Shown: positions 54,394 to 63,392 of the stretch, one piece after another | Layout: the number at the start of each line of letters is the position of its first letter | Position numbering within the stretch: the stretch's first letter is position 1 | NCBI RefSeq assembly: GCF_017744135.1 | Contig: NZ_JAGHQU010000005.1 | Location: forward strand, 1-64,000 | Source of the DNA: Endozoicomonas sp. G2_2 | GTDB lineage: Bacteria; Pseudomonadota; Gammaproteobacteria; Nevskiales; Salinisphaeraceae | Length of the DNA: 64,000 bases | Direction: 5' to 3' | The notes under the pieces: model-generated | What the model saw: the letters and a program-made list of their open reading frames with translations, nothing else | The model's database searches: none | What the model was told of the DNA's origin: nothing | Made by a program: the position numbers and the translations under genes

Positions 54394-55611
54394 CTAGTCC
54401 TTTTCCGTCTCTAGAACGATCTGCCACTGGCCGTCGTCGTTTTGCTGCCAGTACTGCGTCTTGCGGTCTTCCGCGTGATAGTTGTTGCTGGTGTAGTTCT
54501 GATTGAACGTCACCTTCATCATCCGGTCTTCGCCGGGATAGCGGAAGATGCTGATATCGCTCAGATCGACGGTGATATTGGTCTTGGACGCGTTGATCTG
54601 TTTCTTGTAGGTCGCGAACGCCGCCTTGTCGCGCCCGTCGTCGCTCACGAAGTCCGGGGCGTAATAAGTCAGGTATGACTTGGTATCGATCGCCTGCCAG
54701 CTGTGGCGCCAGGACTCCACTGCCGAGAGCAGCGCCGTGCGTTGGGCCTCGACGTCGGCTGCCGGCACCCAGTCGATCCCCGTGGTCATGATCACCGGCG
54801 TGGTTCCCACATCGACGTGGTCGCGGATGGATTCGAAATCGTCATTCGCGATGACCACGCAGCCTTCGCTGGCCCGCGGTGTGCGCGAGTAGGTGGTGCG
54901 CGGCACGCCGTGCAGCCAGATGCCGTAACCGGTGCGTCCGCGCGCGCGGTCCAGCGCGTTCGGGTAATTCACGGGCAAGGCGCCGACGCCGTAAAGCTCC
55001 GGCAGGCCGTTGTCGTTGATATAGCGGGTGATGTGGTAGATGCCGATGGGCGTGCGCATGTCGCCCTCCACCTGTTTGCCCGCGCCGCCACGGCCGATGG
55101 TGGTGTAGAAATCGGAAATCAGCCGCGGCACGCCCTGGTCGTTGGCGAACAGATACAGGCGGTTGTTCGACAGATCGACCACGATGGCGTGTTCGTATTC
55201 CGGCGCCATCTGCAGGATCACGTCGGGCACCTTGCCGTCGGTGGCCGCCGACACGCGATGCGCCCATCGCGTCTTGGCCTCGTCGAGCAGCGCATCGCGC
55301 TGGTCGCGCATTTTTTCGCTGATCGCGGGGTCGATACTGCGCCCCGAGCGGGCCACCATGAGTTCGCCGTAGACGAGCTGGGCCAGGCGGAAATTCGGCC
55401 TTGCTTCGATGAGGTCGGAAAGATCGTTGATGGCCGTGTCGTATTCGCCCTGCTGGGCCAGGTTCAGCACCGCGAGCAGCTGCGATTCGGCGTTCGAGTG
55501 CACGCGCTCGCTGACGGTGCTGTCCGCTGTCTCGGTGCCGGCCGATGCCGCCAGCACTGGCCACAGACCGCACCCGGCAAGCAGCAGCAGAAGGGGTATC
55601 GCGCGCTTCAT
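54394..55611 (-). CDS. Exported L,D-transpeptidase with C-terminal NTF2-like domain
   Basis: A 405-residue protein. The N terminus has a very hydrophobic signal with LAGC at residues 11-14, so it may be a lipoprotein, or it may be cleaved later near LAASA. A helical TPR-like stretch occupies about 40-110. The YkuD catalytic domain (about 135-285) has IWLHGVPRTTYSRTP and ASEGCVVI with the catalytic Cys. A C-terminal domain (about 290-405) resembles NTF2-like/SnoaL folds. It would crosslink peptidoglycan or attach proteins to it. It lies 3 bp after the TPR gene, with which it shares the C-terminal domain type. Confidence 0.88.
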   Translation of the reverse strand: MKRAIPLLLLLAGCGLWPVLAASAGTETADSTVSERVHSNAESQLLAVLNLAQQGEYDTAINDLSDLIEARPNFRLAQLVYGELMVARSGRSIDPAISEKMRDQRDALLDEAKTRWAHRVSAATDGKVPDVILQMAPEYEHAIVVDLSNNRLYLFANDQGVPRLISDFYTTIGRGGAGKQVEGDMRTPIGIYHITRYINDNGLPELYGVGALPVNYPNALDRARGRTGYGIWLHGVPRTTYSRTPRASEGCVVIANDDFESIRDHVDVGTTPVIMTTGIDWVPAADVEAQRTALLSAVESWRHSWQAIDTKSYLTYYAPDFVSDDGRDKAAFATYKKQINASKTNITVDLSDISIFRYPGEDRMMKVTFNQNYTSNNYHAEDRKTQYWQQNDDGQWQIVLETEKD

Positions 55612-55614
55612 GGC

Positions 55615-56562
55615 TCAGTCCGCGCCGCTGGTTTCGCGCAGGATGCGCCAGCCTTCGGCCTTGCGCTCGAGGATGAGATGCTTGTCCACGCGGTCGCTAT
55701 AGCGCGGCGATTCGTACTCCTGGGTGAAATCCACCCGCACGGTGCCGTTGGCCAGCCGCGTGATCGCGGGATCCTCGATACGGATATGGATATCCTCCGG
55801 CGTGCCGAGGCGGGCGCGGCGTAGGCTCAGCCACTGCGCGCGGCTCATGCCGTCCCCCGGGTCGTACTTGTCGGCGTAGAAATCCGTGTACGCATCGAAA
55901 TCCTGCGATGACCAGGCCAGCGCCCAGGCTCTGATGGTCTGGATGATGCTGCGGCTGTCCTGGTCGCTGATCTTGTTGTTCTTGTCCGCGTCCGGCGTGG
56001 CCGGCCGTTTTGCCGGCGCCGGTGCCGGGGCGTTCCCTGGCGCCACCGACTCCTGAGCGTAATATAGACGATCCAGCATGGTCAGCGGTAGCTGCTTTTC
56101 GCTTTCGTCGCTGCCCAGCGCCTTGCGATAGGCGAGCTCGGCGAGCGCGGTATACACGTCGCCGAGATTGCGATGAGCGGTCGCGTAGGCGGGCTGCGTC
56201 GCCAGCGCCTTTTCCAGCCAGGTCCGTGCCTTGTCGTAGTCGCCCTGGCCGGCGTAGAGCACCGCCAGGTTGTTGGCGGGTTCCACGCGCAGCGGGAAAT
56301 CTGCCGCCAATGCTTCGTAGGCGGCGATGGCCTTGTCGGTGTTGCCTTGGCCGGCGAGTGCGCGCGCATGCAGAAAACGGGCATCGCGATTGCCCGGATG
56401 CGCGTCGAGATAGCTCGCCGACTGGCGGGCGGCGGCGTCGAACTTGCCGGCATCGATATCGTCTTGCAGATCGTCGAGGGTCACGGCCGCGGCCACCGAC
56501 GCCACGAAGATCAGCGCACCCACGAGGGGCACGAACGGCTTCGTCGCTATTCGTCGTGTCAC
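55615..56562 (-). CDS. Membrane-anchored TPR protein with C-terminal NTF2-like domain
   Basis: A 315-residue protein with an N-terminal hydrophobic segment (PFVPLVGALIFVASVAAA), either an anchor or a signal. Three or so TPR repeats follow (about 30-150: DARFLHARALAGQGNTDKA and similar). A Pro/Ala/Lys linker and a C-terminal NTF2-like domain (about 205-315, ending KAEGWRILRETS) complete it. The start is uncertain: I chose GTG 56562 just before the hydrophobic segment; the open frame reaches 56700. It is cotranscribed with the L,D-transpeptidase and may scaffold it. Confidence 0.75.
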   Translation of the reverse strand: MTRRIATKPFVPLVGALIFVASVAAAVTLDDLQDDIDAGKFDAAARQSASYLDAHPGNRDARFLHARALAGQGNTDKAIAAYEALAADFPLRVEPANNLAVLYAGQGDYDKARTWLEKALATQPAYATAHRNLGDVYTALAELAYRKALGSDESEKQLPLTMLDRLYYAQESVAPGNAPAPAPAKRPATPDADKNNKISDQDSRSIIQTIRAWALAWSSQDFDAYTDFYADKYDPGDGMSRAQWLSLRRARLGTPEDIHIRIEDPAITRLANGTVRVDFTQEYESPRYSDRVDKHLILERKAEGWRILRETSGAD

Positions 56563-56790
56563 GAGTACATTGTCCTGTTCCGCATGGACGTATCCAGACC
56601 GGCCCGCCTGCAGCAAGGCCTTCCCCCGGTCGTGGCCGTAGCCTTGGGAAATTATACTAGACAAGCACGCCGGTCTCGTGGATCGCGCGCGCGAAGGCAA
56701 TCGTCTGTTATAAAACCCGCTTTGAGTCCAGCGCTCGCGCTGCGACGGTCATGCACCAGGGGCTCGAATCGCAGCCCATGGGAGAGGGAC

Positions 56791-58284
56791 ATGCTGGTAC
56801 CTGTTCTGCTCGCCGGCGGCGTCGGCACGCGCCTGTGGCCGCTTTCGCGCGAAAGCCGCCCCAAGCAGTTTCTGTCGCTGACCGGCGAGGCGAGTCTGCT
56901 CGAAAAGACGCTGGCGCGGCTTGCCCGCCTGGACGATCTCGGTCCGGCGCTATTGATCGGCAACGCCGACCATCGCTTTGTGATGGCCGAACAGCTGCGT
57001 GCATCGGGCGTCGACGGCAAGGTGCTCATCGAGCCGTCGCGCCGGAACACCGCGCCGGCAGTCGCCGCCGCGGCGTTCGAAGCGCTCGGCGCGCATGGCG
57101 AAGACGCGGAGCTGCTGGTATTACCCACCGACCACGCCATCGCCGATGACGCGGCCTTTGCCGCGGCCGTCGCGACCGCGCGCCGGAATGCGGCATCCGG
57201 ACGGCTGACTCTTTTCGGCGTCGTGCCCGGCCGGGCCGAACCCGGCTATGGTTACATCCACGCCGGCGAGACCCTGTCGACCGGCGTGCGCACGGTGCGC
57301 GCCTTCGTGGAGAAGCCGGACATGGATCGGGCCGCGGCCTACGTGGCGGACCCCGACTACTACTGGAACAGCGGCATGTTCCTGTTCTGCGCGCGCGACT
57401 ATCTCGACGCGCTGGCAAGGCAGGCGCCGGATATCCACGCCGCCGCGCAGCGCGCGCATGCCCAGGCGCATACCGATATCGACTTCCTGCGCCTCGACGC
57501 AGCGGCGTTTGCCGCCAGCCCGGCGGATTCGATCGATTACGCGGTGATGGAGGACGCCGAGCATGCGGTGGTGGTCGAGCTCGACGCGGGCTGGACCGAC
57601 CTGGGCAGCTGGTCGGCGGTGGCGCAGGCCAACGGGACCGATGCGCAGGGCAACAGCGTGCACGGCGATGTGGTGATCGAGAACACACACAACTGTCTCG
57701 TGCACAGCGAAGGGCGGCTGGTCACCGCGCTCGGGGTGCGCGACACGATCATTGTCGAGACCGGCGATGCAGTCCTGGTGGCCGATCGCGGCAGCGAACA
57801 GCAGATACGCGCGCTGGTGGCACGGCTGGCCGACGCGGGACGCGAAGAGGCCACGCAATACCGCAAGGCCTATCGGCCCTGGGGTAGCTACGAGCAGATC
57901 GCCGTGGGCGCACGTTTTCAGGTCAAGCACATCCGCGTGAAGCCGGGCGGGCGGTTATCGCTGCAGAAACATCATCACCGCGCCGAGCACTGGGTGGTCG
58001 TGCACGGTACGGCGCGCGTGACCTGCGACGGCCGCGAAAGCCTGCTCACCGAGAACCAGTCCACCTTCATCCCACTGGGCGCGGTGCATCGGCTGGAAAA
58101 CCCCGGCAAGGTCGACCTCGACCTGATCGAGGTGCAGTCCGGCAGCTATCTCGGCGAGGACGACATTGTGCGCTTCGACGACGTCTATGGCCGCAGCGAC
58201 GCTGAACCCGACACGGAAATTGCTGTCGACCCCACGTCGAACAACGCGCCGGACGCGAACGCGGCCGGCCGCAAAGCAGACTGA
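56791..58284 (+). CDS. manC: Mannose-1-phosphate guanylyltransferase / mannose-6-phosphate isomerase
   Basis: A 497-residue bifunctional type II PMI-GMP enzyme. The nucleotidyltransferase domain starts LVPVLLAGGVGTRLWPLSRE, with EKPD and YYWNSGMFLF. The C-terminal cupin has the isomerase motif QKHHHRAEHWVV. ATG 56791 has a ggagaggg ribosome site; the frame reaches further left but through non-coding sequence. With the phosphomannomutase gene that follows, it makes GDP-mannose for surface polysaccharide. A Ser/Asn/Asp-rich tail follows the cupin. Confidence 0.95.
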   Translation: MLVPVLLAGGVGTRLWPLSRESRPKQFLSLTGEASLLEKTLARLARLDDLGPALLIGNADHRFVMAEQLRASGVDGKVLIEPSRRNTAPAVAAAAFEALGAHGEDAELLVLPTDHAIADDAAFAAAVATARRNAASGRLTLFGVVPGRAEPGYGYIHAGETLSTGVRTVRAFVEKPDMDRAAAYVADPDYYWNSGMFLFCARDYLDALARQAPDIHAAAQRAHAQAHTDIDFLRLDAAAFAASPADSIDYAVMEDAEHAVVVELDAGWTDLGSWSAVAQANGTDAQGNSVHGDVVIENTHNCLVHSEGRLVTALGVRDTIIVETGDAVLVADRGSEQQIRALVARLADAGREEATQYRKAYRPWGSYEQIAVGARFQVKHIRVKPGGRLSLQKHHHRAEHWVVVHGTARVTCDGRESLLTENQSTFIPLGAVHRLENPGKVDLDLIEVQSGSYLGEDDIVRFDDVYGRSDAEPDTEIAVDPTSNNAPDANAAGRKAD

Positions 58285-58308
58285 ATTCGCTAATCAAGGA
58301 GCGACCCG

Positions 58309-59664
58309 ATGGGTGAGTACTACTCGTTCTTCAAGGCCTATGACGTGCGTGCAAAGGTGCCCGACGAGCTCGACGCCGATCTCGCCCGGCGCATCGGCCG
58401 CGCTTTCGTTGCCGAACTGGGGGCCGAAACGGTCGTCGTGGGCCGCGACATGCGCCTGTCGAGCGAGGAACTCACCGATGCGCTCATCGACGGGCTCACC
58501 GCCGGCGGCGCGGACGTGCTCGATATCGGCCTGTGCGGTACGGAAGAGGTGTACTACGGCACGTTCTCGCAGAACGCGGATGGCGGCATCATGGTCACCG
58601 CCAGCCATAACCCGAAGGATTACAACGGCCTCAAGTTCGTGCGCGAGCAGGCCAAGCCGATCTCGAGCGACAGCGGTCTGTTCGACATCGAGAAGATGGC
58701 CTACGAGAACCACTTCCCCGAGCCGACGCGTGTCGGCGAGCGCAAGCCCCTGGATCAGCGTGCCGACTATGTGCGTTTTTTGCTCGATCAGATCAAGCCG
58801 GAGAACCTCAAGCCGCTCAAGATCGTGGCCAATCCGGGCAACGGCTGCGCCGGGCTGGTGGCCGAAGCGCTCGAGCCGCATCTGCCATTCGAGATCGTGC
58901 GCGTGCATTTCGAGCCGGACGGCAACCTGCCCAACGGCATCCCCAACCCGCTGTTGCCGGAAAACCGCGAAGCCACCGCCGCCGCGGTACGCGAGCACAG
59001 CGCGGATTTCGGCGTCGCCTGGGATGGCGACTTCGACCGCTGTTTCTTCTTCGACGAGCGTGGTGAATTCATCGAGGGCTATTACGTGGTCGGCCTGATC
59101 GCCGAGATGCTGCTCAAGATGAACCCCGGTGAAGCGATCGTTCACGACCCGCGCCTGACCTGGAACACCCTGGCCCAGGTCGAGGAGAACGGCGGCAGGC
59201 CGGTTCAGTCCAAGTCCGGCCACTCATTCATGAAGCAGGCCATGCGCGACGCCGACGCGCTCTACGGCGGCGAGATGAGCGCGCACCACTATTTTCGTGA
59301 TTTCTCCTATGCCGACAACGGCCATCTGCCGTGGCTGGTGCTGGCGCAGCTGGTCAGCGAGACCGGCAAGCCACTGTCGACGCTGGTGGAAGAGCGCATC
59401 GCGGCTTTCCCCGCCTCGGGCGAGATCAACCGCGAGATCGGCGATCCCGACGCCGCGCTGGCCGATCTCGAGTCGCACTACGGCGCCAGCGCGCAGGCGG
59501 TCGAACATGTCGACGGCCTGTCGATGGATTTCGGCGCCTGGCGCTTCAATCTGCGCAAGTCGAATACCGAACCGGTCGTGCGCCTGAACGTCGAGGCCCG
59601 CGGGGATATCGACCTCATGCGCGCAAAGACCGACGAGCTGCTCGAGCGCCTGTCGCGGCACTAG
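58309..59664 (+). CDS. manB: Phosphomannomutase (ManB/CpsG type)
   Basis: A 451-residue alpha-D-phosphohexomutase interconverting mannose-6-P and mannose-1-P. FKAYDVRAKVPDEL is the family start. VTASHNPKDYNGLKF carries the catalytic phosphoserine. The metal loop is WDGDFDRCFFFD, and the sugar-binding loop is GGEMSAHHYFRDF. It starts 24 bp after manC, with aaggag before the ATG. The pair supplies GDP-mannose; no glycosyltransferases are nearby. Confidence 0.94.
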   Translation: MGEYYSFFKAYDVRAKVPDELDADLARRIGRAFVAELGAETVVVGRDMRLSSEELTDALIDGLTAGGADVLDIGLCGTEEVYYGTFSQNADGGIMVTASHNPKDYNGLKFVREQAKPISSDSGLFDIEKMAYENHFPEPTRVGERKPLDQRADYVRFLLDQIKPENLKPLKIVANPGNGCAGLVAEALEPHLPFEIVRVHFEPDGNLPNGIPNPLLPENREATAAAVREHSADFGVAWDGDFDRCFFFDERGEFIEGYYVVGLIAEMLLKMNPGEAIVHDPRLTWNTLAQVEENGGRPVQSKSGHSFMKQAMRDADALYGGEMSAHHYFRDFSYADNGHLPWLVLAQLVSETGKPLSTLVEERIAAFPASGEINREIGDPDAALADLESHYGASAQAVEHVDGLSMDFGAWRFNLRKSNTEPVVRLNVEARGDIDLMRAKTDELLERLSRH

Positions 59665-59691
59665 CGCGGGCGCTGCGTCTACGGAGGATTC

Positions 59692-60735
59692 ATGCAGGAT
59701 CGTGAATGCCTGGCGTTGCGATTGCAGTCGGGCCGGCTCCAGCTTCTGGATCAGTCCCGCCTGCCGCAGGTGCAGGACTGGTTTGCGGTGGATGACGTCG
59801 ACACGCTCATCGAGGCCATCCACGCACTGCGCACGCGGGGTGCGCCGATGATCGCCATCGCCGCCGCACTACTGGTGGCCGTGCGCGTCGAGCAGGGCGA
59901 CGAGCGCGCCACCATTGCGGATGCGATCGAGCGCCTGCGGGCCGCGCGGCCCACGGCGGTCAACCTCATGCATGCGATGGATGCGCTGCGCAGCGCGCTG
60001 GACAGCGACGACTGGCGCGCCGCGGTGGTGGCGAGCGCGCAAAGCCTGTTCGACGACGATCGCGCGTTGTGCAATGCGATGGCCGAACATGGCGCGGCGC
60101 TGGTGGCGCGCGGCGAGCGTATCCTGACCCACTGCAACACCGGTGGTCTGGCCACGGCGGGCATCGGTACCGCGCTCGGCGTAATCCGTCGGGCACACGA
60201 GCAGGGCAAAGGGGTTTCGGTCTGGGTCGACGAGACCCGGCCGCTGCTGCAGGGCGGACGCCTGACCGCCTGGGAGCTGGGCGAACTGGGTATCGATTAT
60301 CGCCTGATCACCGACAGTATGGCCGCCAGCTTCATGGCGGCCGGCCAGGTCGATCGCGTCGTCGTCGGCGCCGACCGGATCGCGGCCAACGGCGATTTTG
60401 CCAACAAGATCGGCACCTACGGGCTCGCCGTGCTCGCCCGTCATCATGGCATTCCCTTTGCCGTGGTCGCGCCCCATACGACCGTCGATCCGGCCTGCGA
60501 GTCTGGCGACGCGATCCCGATCGAACAGCGCGACGCGGCGGAGGTCCGCGGCGTGACGGGTGCGGCCGGCGAACTGCGCTGGGCGCCGGCGAACGCGCGC
60601 GTGGCCAATCCGGCCTTCGACGTCACGCCGGCTGCACTCATCGATCACTGGGTGCTCGATACCGGCGTCTACGATCGCGACGCGGTCGCCGACGGCGTGT
60701 TCCGTGCGTTGCGGGGCGCTGCAGCGACAGCCTGA
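59692..60735 (+). CDS. mtnA: S-methyl-5-thioribose-1-phosphate isomerase
   Basis: A 347-residue methionine-salvage enzyme of the eIF2B-like fold. The catalytic Cys is in [13 protein letters not shown] and the catalytic Asp in [27 protein letters not shown]-type ([14 protein letters not shown]) is also diagnostic. A cggagg ribosome site lies 7 bp before the ATG. It converts MTR-1-P to MTRu-1-P. The next pathway genes mtnB, mtnC and mtnD lie 1.3 kb away on the opposite strand. Confidence 0.95.
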   Translation: MQDRECLALRLQSGRLQLLDQSRLPQVQDWFAVDDVDTLIEAIHALRTRGAPMIAIAAALLVAVRVEQGDERATIADAIERLRAARPTAVNLMHAMDALRSALDSDDWRAAVVASAQSLFDDDRALCNAMAEHGAALVARGERILTHCNTGGLATAGIGTALGVIRRAHEQGKGVSVWVDETRPLLQGGRLTAWELGELGIDYRLITDSMAASFMAAGQVDRVVVGADRIAANGDFANKIGTYGLAVLARHHGIPFAVVAPHTTVDPACESGDAIPIEQRDAAEVRGVTGAAGELRWAPANARVANPAFDVTPAALIDHWVLDTGVYDRDAVADGVFRALRGAAATA

Positions 60736-60751
60736 GGCGCAGCGAAGCCGC

Positions 60752-61141
60752 TCAGTTGTCGTGCCGAATCCGGCTGCCGTGAATTCGCACGACCGGCAAG
60801 GCATCGATATCCACGCCTGCCAGGCAGCGCACATTAATCGCCCAGCCGTCGAAGGGTGCGACGCCGTTGCGGCGTTCCGCGGGCGTCGGGTCGCTGGGCC
60901 GACGAAACGCCAAGATGCCGCAGGTCGCACAGAAATAATCCCGGGCCGTGTGCGATCCCCATTGATAAAGCACCAGGTTCTCCCAGCGGGTGAGCAGGGT
61001 CAGGTTCTCGCGCGGCACACGGAAGTTCAGCGCGCCGCGTAGCCGACAGATGGAACAGTCGCAGCTACGCACATGATCGATTTCGGCGACGATCTCGAAG
61101 CGCACGGCCGCGCCGTGGCAGGCGCCGCCGTAGCGCGTCAT
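60752..61141 (-). CDS. GFA-family zinc-binding protein
   Basis: A 129-residue protein of the glutathione-dependent formaldehyde-activating (Gfa)/CENP-V fold. The Cys ligands are [15 protein letters not shown] and FCATCG. The family's founding Gfa was reported to condense formaldehyde and glutathione, but most members have unknown substrates. It is translationally coupled to the upstream carboxymuconolactone decarboxylase-like gene (4-bp overlap). The frmA-fghA formaldehyde pair is elsewhere in the window, so a link is conceivable but unproven. Confidence 0.88.
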   Translation of the reverse strand: MTRYGGACHGAAVRFEIVAEIDHVRSCDCSICRLRGALNFRVPRENLTLLTRWENLVLYQWGSHTARDYFCATCGILAFRRPSDPTPAERRNGVAPFDGWAINVRCLAGVDIDALPVVRIHGSRIRHDN

Positions 61142-61536
61142 GGTGTAGTGCCCTCATCGAGCAGGCCGCGCTCGGCGAACACGCCCTTGGCGACGCTCAT
61201 GCCATTGAGCGCGGCCGGAAAGCCGGCATAGACCGCCATCTGGATGATGACCTCGACGATCTGCTCGGGCGTAACGCCGACATTGAGCGCGCCGTGGATA
61301 TGCACCTCGAGCTGCGGCGCGCAGTGGCCCAGGGCAGTCAGCGCGGAGACAGTCGCGAGCTCGCGGCTTTTCAGATCCAGCCCCGGGCGCTGATAGATAT
61401 CGCCGAACGGAAATTCGATGGTGTAGCGGGCGAGATCCGGCGCGATGGCCTGTAGGCTGTCGATGACGGCTTCGCCCGCGGCGCCGTCGATTTCGCGAAG
61501 CTTTGCCAGGCCGGATTCGTAGCGTGTGTCGTTCAT
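61138..61536 (-). CDS. Carboxymuconolactone decarboxylase-family protein
   Basis: A 132-residue alpha-helical protein with [30 protein letters not shown] and the helix [18 protein letters not shown], the classic CMD signature. It has a single Cys in this region, so it is the decarboxylase/lactonase-like type rather than the CxxC AhpD peroxidase type. It is first in a two-gene operon with the GFA protein, downstream of a MerR-type promoter. The substrate is unknown. Confidence 0.9.
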   Translation of the reverse strand: MNDTRYESGLAKLREIDGAAGEAVIDSLQAIAPDLARYTIEFPFGDIYQRPGLDLKSRELATVSALTALGHCAPQLEVHIHGALNVGVTPEQIVEVIIQMAVYAGFPAALNGMSVAKGVFAERGLLDEGTTP

Positions 61537-61580
61537 GGTCGGTCACTCCCGGTAGCGGACTATCGAAAAGGCTCGATATC

Positions 61581-61611
61581 AAGCTACAAGTTGGAGTGAA
61601 CTCCAGGTCAA
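61581..61611 (-). promoter_or_regulatory. MerR-type promoter/operator of the CMD-GFA operon
   Basis: On the minus strand TTGACC (61606-61611) and TAGCTT (61581-61586) are separated by a 19-bp spacer, the extended spacing used by MerR regulators. The spacer holds the perfect dyad TGGAGT-GA-ACTCCA (61592-61605). Confidence 0.8.
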
Positions 61612-61629
61612 GCGCCGCTGTCGCGGCGC

Positions 61630-61992
61630 TCAATGCTGTCGGTAGAACGCGATCTTGTCGTTGATTGCCGCCAAATGGCCGCGATCGCGCGCGATTCGCG
61701 TTTCAAGATCGCGGGCGTGCGCTTCGAGCAGCGCCTGGCGCTCGGCTTCGGTGGCCGGGCCCTGGCTGCGCAATTCGGCATAGCGGCGGATATCGGCCAA
61801 TGGCATGCCGGTGGCCTTGAGCCGGAGCACGAAGGCAATCCAGTCGAGATCGCTGCGGTCGAACTGCCGATGGCCGCTGGGGTTGCGCGCGATGCGGCGC
61901 AGTACGCCGATCTTTTCGTAGTAGCGCAGGGTGTCGGCCGACACGCCGCTGCGCTCGGCGAATTGCCGAATGTTCACGTGCGCTGCGTCCAC
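61630..61992 (-). CDS. MerR-family transcriptional regulator
   Basis: A 120-residue regulator. The winged helix-turn-helix is NIRQFAERSGVSADTLRYYEKIGVL with NPSGHRQF, then the dimerisation coiled coil. It contains no cysteine, which argues against metal or thiol sensing of the classic kind. It lies just upstream of the CMD-GFA operon, whose promoter carries a MerR dyad. It probably activates that operon by DNA untwisting. The inducer is unknown. Confidence 0.92.
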   Translation of the reverse strand: MDAAHVNIRQFAERSGVSADTLRYYEKIGVLRRIARNPSGHRQFDRSDLDWIAFVLRLKATGMPLADIRRYAELRSQGPATEAERQALLEAHARDLETRIARDRGHLAAINDKIAFYRQH

Positions 61993-62039
61993 GCATCCGG
62001 GCGGGCGTTTGCGATGATGCCCGCCCGGATGAGGCGGTT

Positions 62040-62603
62040 TCAGCCTTGGCCGAGCATCTGCTCGCCGGACGGCCGGAAATCACGGGCGATATCGGTACCG
62101 GTGAAGTTCGCCACCCAGCCTTCCTGGTTGTTGAACAGGCGGATCACCTTGAAATGCGGCTTGTCGCCCATGTCGAACCAGTGGCGGGTGCCGGCCGGCA
62201 CGCTGATCAGGTCGTTGGCCTCACAGAGCGTGGCATAGACACGGTCGCCGATATGCAGGGTGAACAGCCCGGCGCCGTCGACGAAGAAACGGACTTCGTC
62301 CTCGCTGTGGGTATGTTCGTCCAGAAATTTGGCGCGCATGGCGTCTTTCTGGGGGTGTTCGGGATGCAGGCCGATGACGTCCCAGGTCGCGTAGCCGAAC
62401 TGCTGCTGCAGGCGCTCGATATCGTCCGCGTAGGCCTCGCCGATCTGTTCGGGCGTGGCGTCGGCGGCTAGCTGATGGCTGGCCGGCCAGCGCTCGAAGA
62501 GCACGCCCACGGTATCCAGCTCGCGCGCGATCTCGTCGGCCTCGCGGGTATCGAGAATCGGCGTGTCGGTATCGTTTTCGTTATAGACGGTCAGTTGGCT
62601 CAT
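62040..62603 (-). CDS. mtnD: Acireductone dioxygenase
   Basis: A 187-residue cupin that cleaves acireductone to the methionine precursor ketoacid and formate (iron form). The metal-binding motif HTHSEDEVRFFVDG and the later GTRHWFDMG carry the His/Glu ligands. The length is typical. It lies 42 bp after mtnC, in an mtnB-mtnC-mtnD operon. Confidence 0.95.
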   Translation of the reverse strand: MSQLTVYNENDTDTPILDTREADEIARELDTVGVLFERWPASHQLAADATPEQIGEAYADDIERLQQQFGYATWDVIGLHPEHPQKDAMRAKFLDEHTHSEDEVRFFVDGAGLFTLHIGDRVYATLCEANDLISVPAGTRHWFDMGDKPHFKVIRLFNNQEGWVANFTGTDIARDFRPSGEQMLGQG

Positions 62604-62645
62604 CGCATCACTCCGCGCGTCGGTCCAGATTCGGCCCAGGGTCGA

Positions 62646-63392
62646 TCAGAGCAGTTCGATATCTGCGAACGACATCACGACCGGATGGGTTTCGTTCATT
62701 CTAGCCTTTTCCTGGGTGTCTTCATCACGTGCCACCCAGCACGTCTGCAGGCCGGCTGTGGCGGCGGCATCGAGCTCGTCGCCGACGTCCGACAGAAACA
62801 GCAGCGACGACGGCGGCTCGCCCAGCTCGGCGGCGATCGCCTTGTAGCTGCGGCTTTTCTTCTTGGGCCCGATGCGGGTATCGAAATAGCCCGAGAAAAG
62901 ATCGGTGAGATCGCCGTGATCGCTATAGGCGAACAACAGCTTCTGGGCGGCCACTGAACCCGAGGAATAGACATACAGCGCACGGCGATCGTCCGCCCAG
63001 CCCTGTAGCGCGGCCACAGCGTCTTCGTAGACATGGCCGGTGAAGTCGCCGTCGGTATAGCCCTGCTGCCAGACCATGCCCTGCAAGGCCTTGAGCGGCG
63101 TGGACTTGCGATCCTCGTCCATCCATTGCGACAGGATTCCGATCACGCGGTCTAGGTCGGCGTCCGAGGCGTCGGCCTCGGCCCGAACGTCTTCGATCAG
63201 GGCAGCGACTTCGGGGTCGTCGGCGCGGGCGCGTACGAAGTCCGGCAGGTATTCGCGGGCATAGGGGAACAGCACGTCGTGCACGAAGGCGATATCCGAG
63301 GTGGTGCCTTCGATATCGGTGATGATTGCGCGCACGTCCGGTGTGGGCTCCTCGAGGCGCAGCCGGTCGTAATCGCTCATGGTGTCGCTCAT
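62646..63392 (-). CDS. mtnC: Enolase-phosphatase E1 (acireductone synthase)
   Basis: A 248-residue HAD enzyme performing both enolisation and dephosphorylation in methionine salvage. The HAD motif is ITDIEGTTSDIAFVHDVLFPYA. YSSGSVAAQKLLFAYSDHGDL and FLSDVGDELDAAATAG are diagnostic. Its ATG overlaps the mtnB stop (ATGA); a second in-frame Met four codons later is possible. Confidence 0.95.
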   Translation of the reverse strand: MSDTMSDYDRLRLEEPTPDVRAIITDIEGTTSDIAFVHDVLFPYAREYLPDFVRARADDPEVAALIEDVRAEADASDADLDRVIGILSQWMDEDRKSTPLKALQGMVWQQGYTDGDFTGHVYEDAVAALQGWADDRRALYVYSSGSVAAQKLLFAYSDHGDLTDLFSGYFDTRIGPKKKSRSYKAIAAELGEPPSSLLFLSDVGDELDAAATAGLQTCWVARDEDTQEKARMNETHPVVMSFADIELL

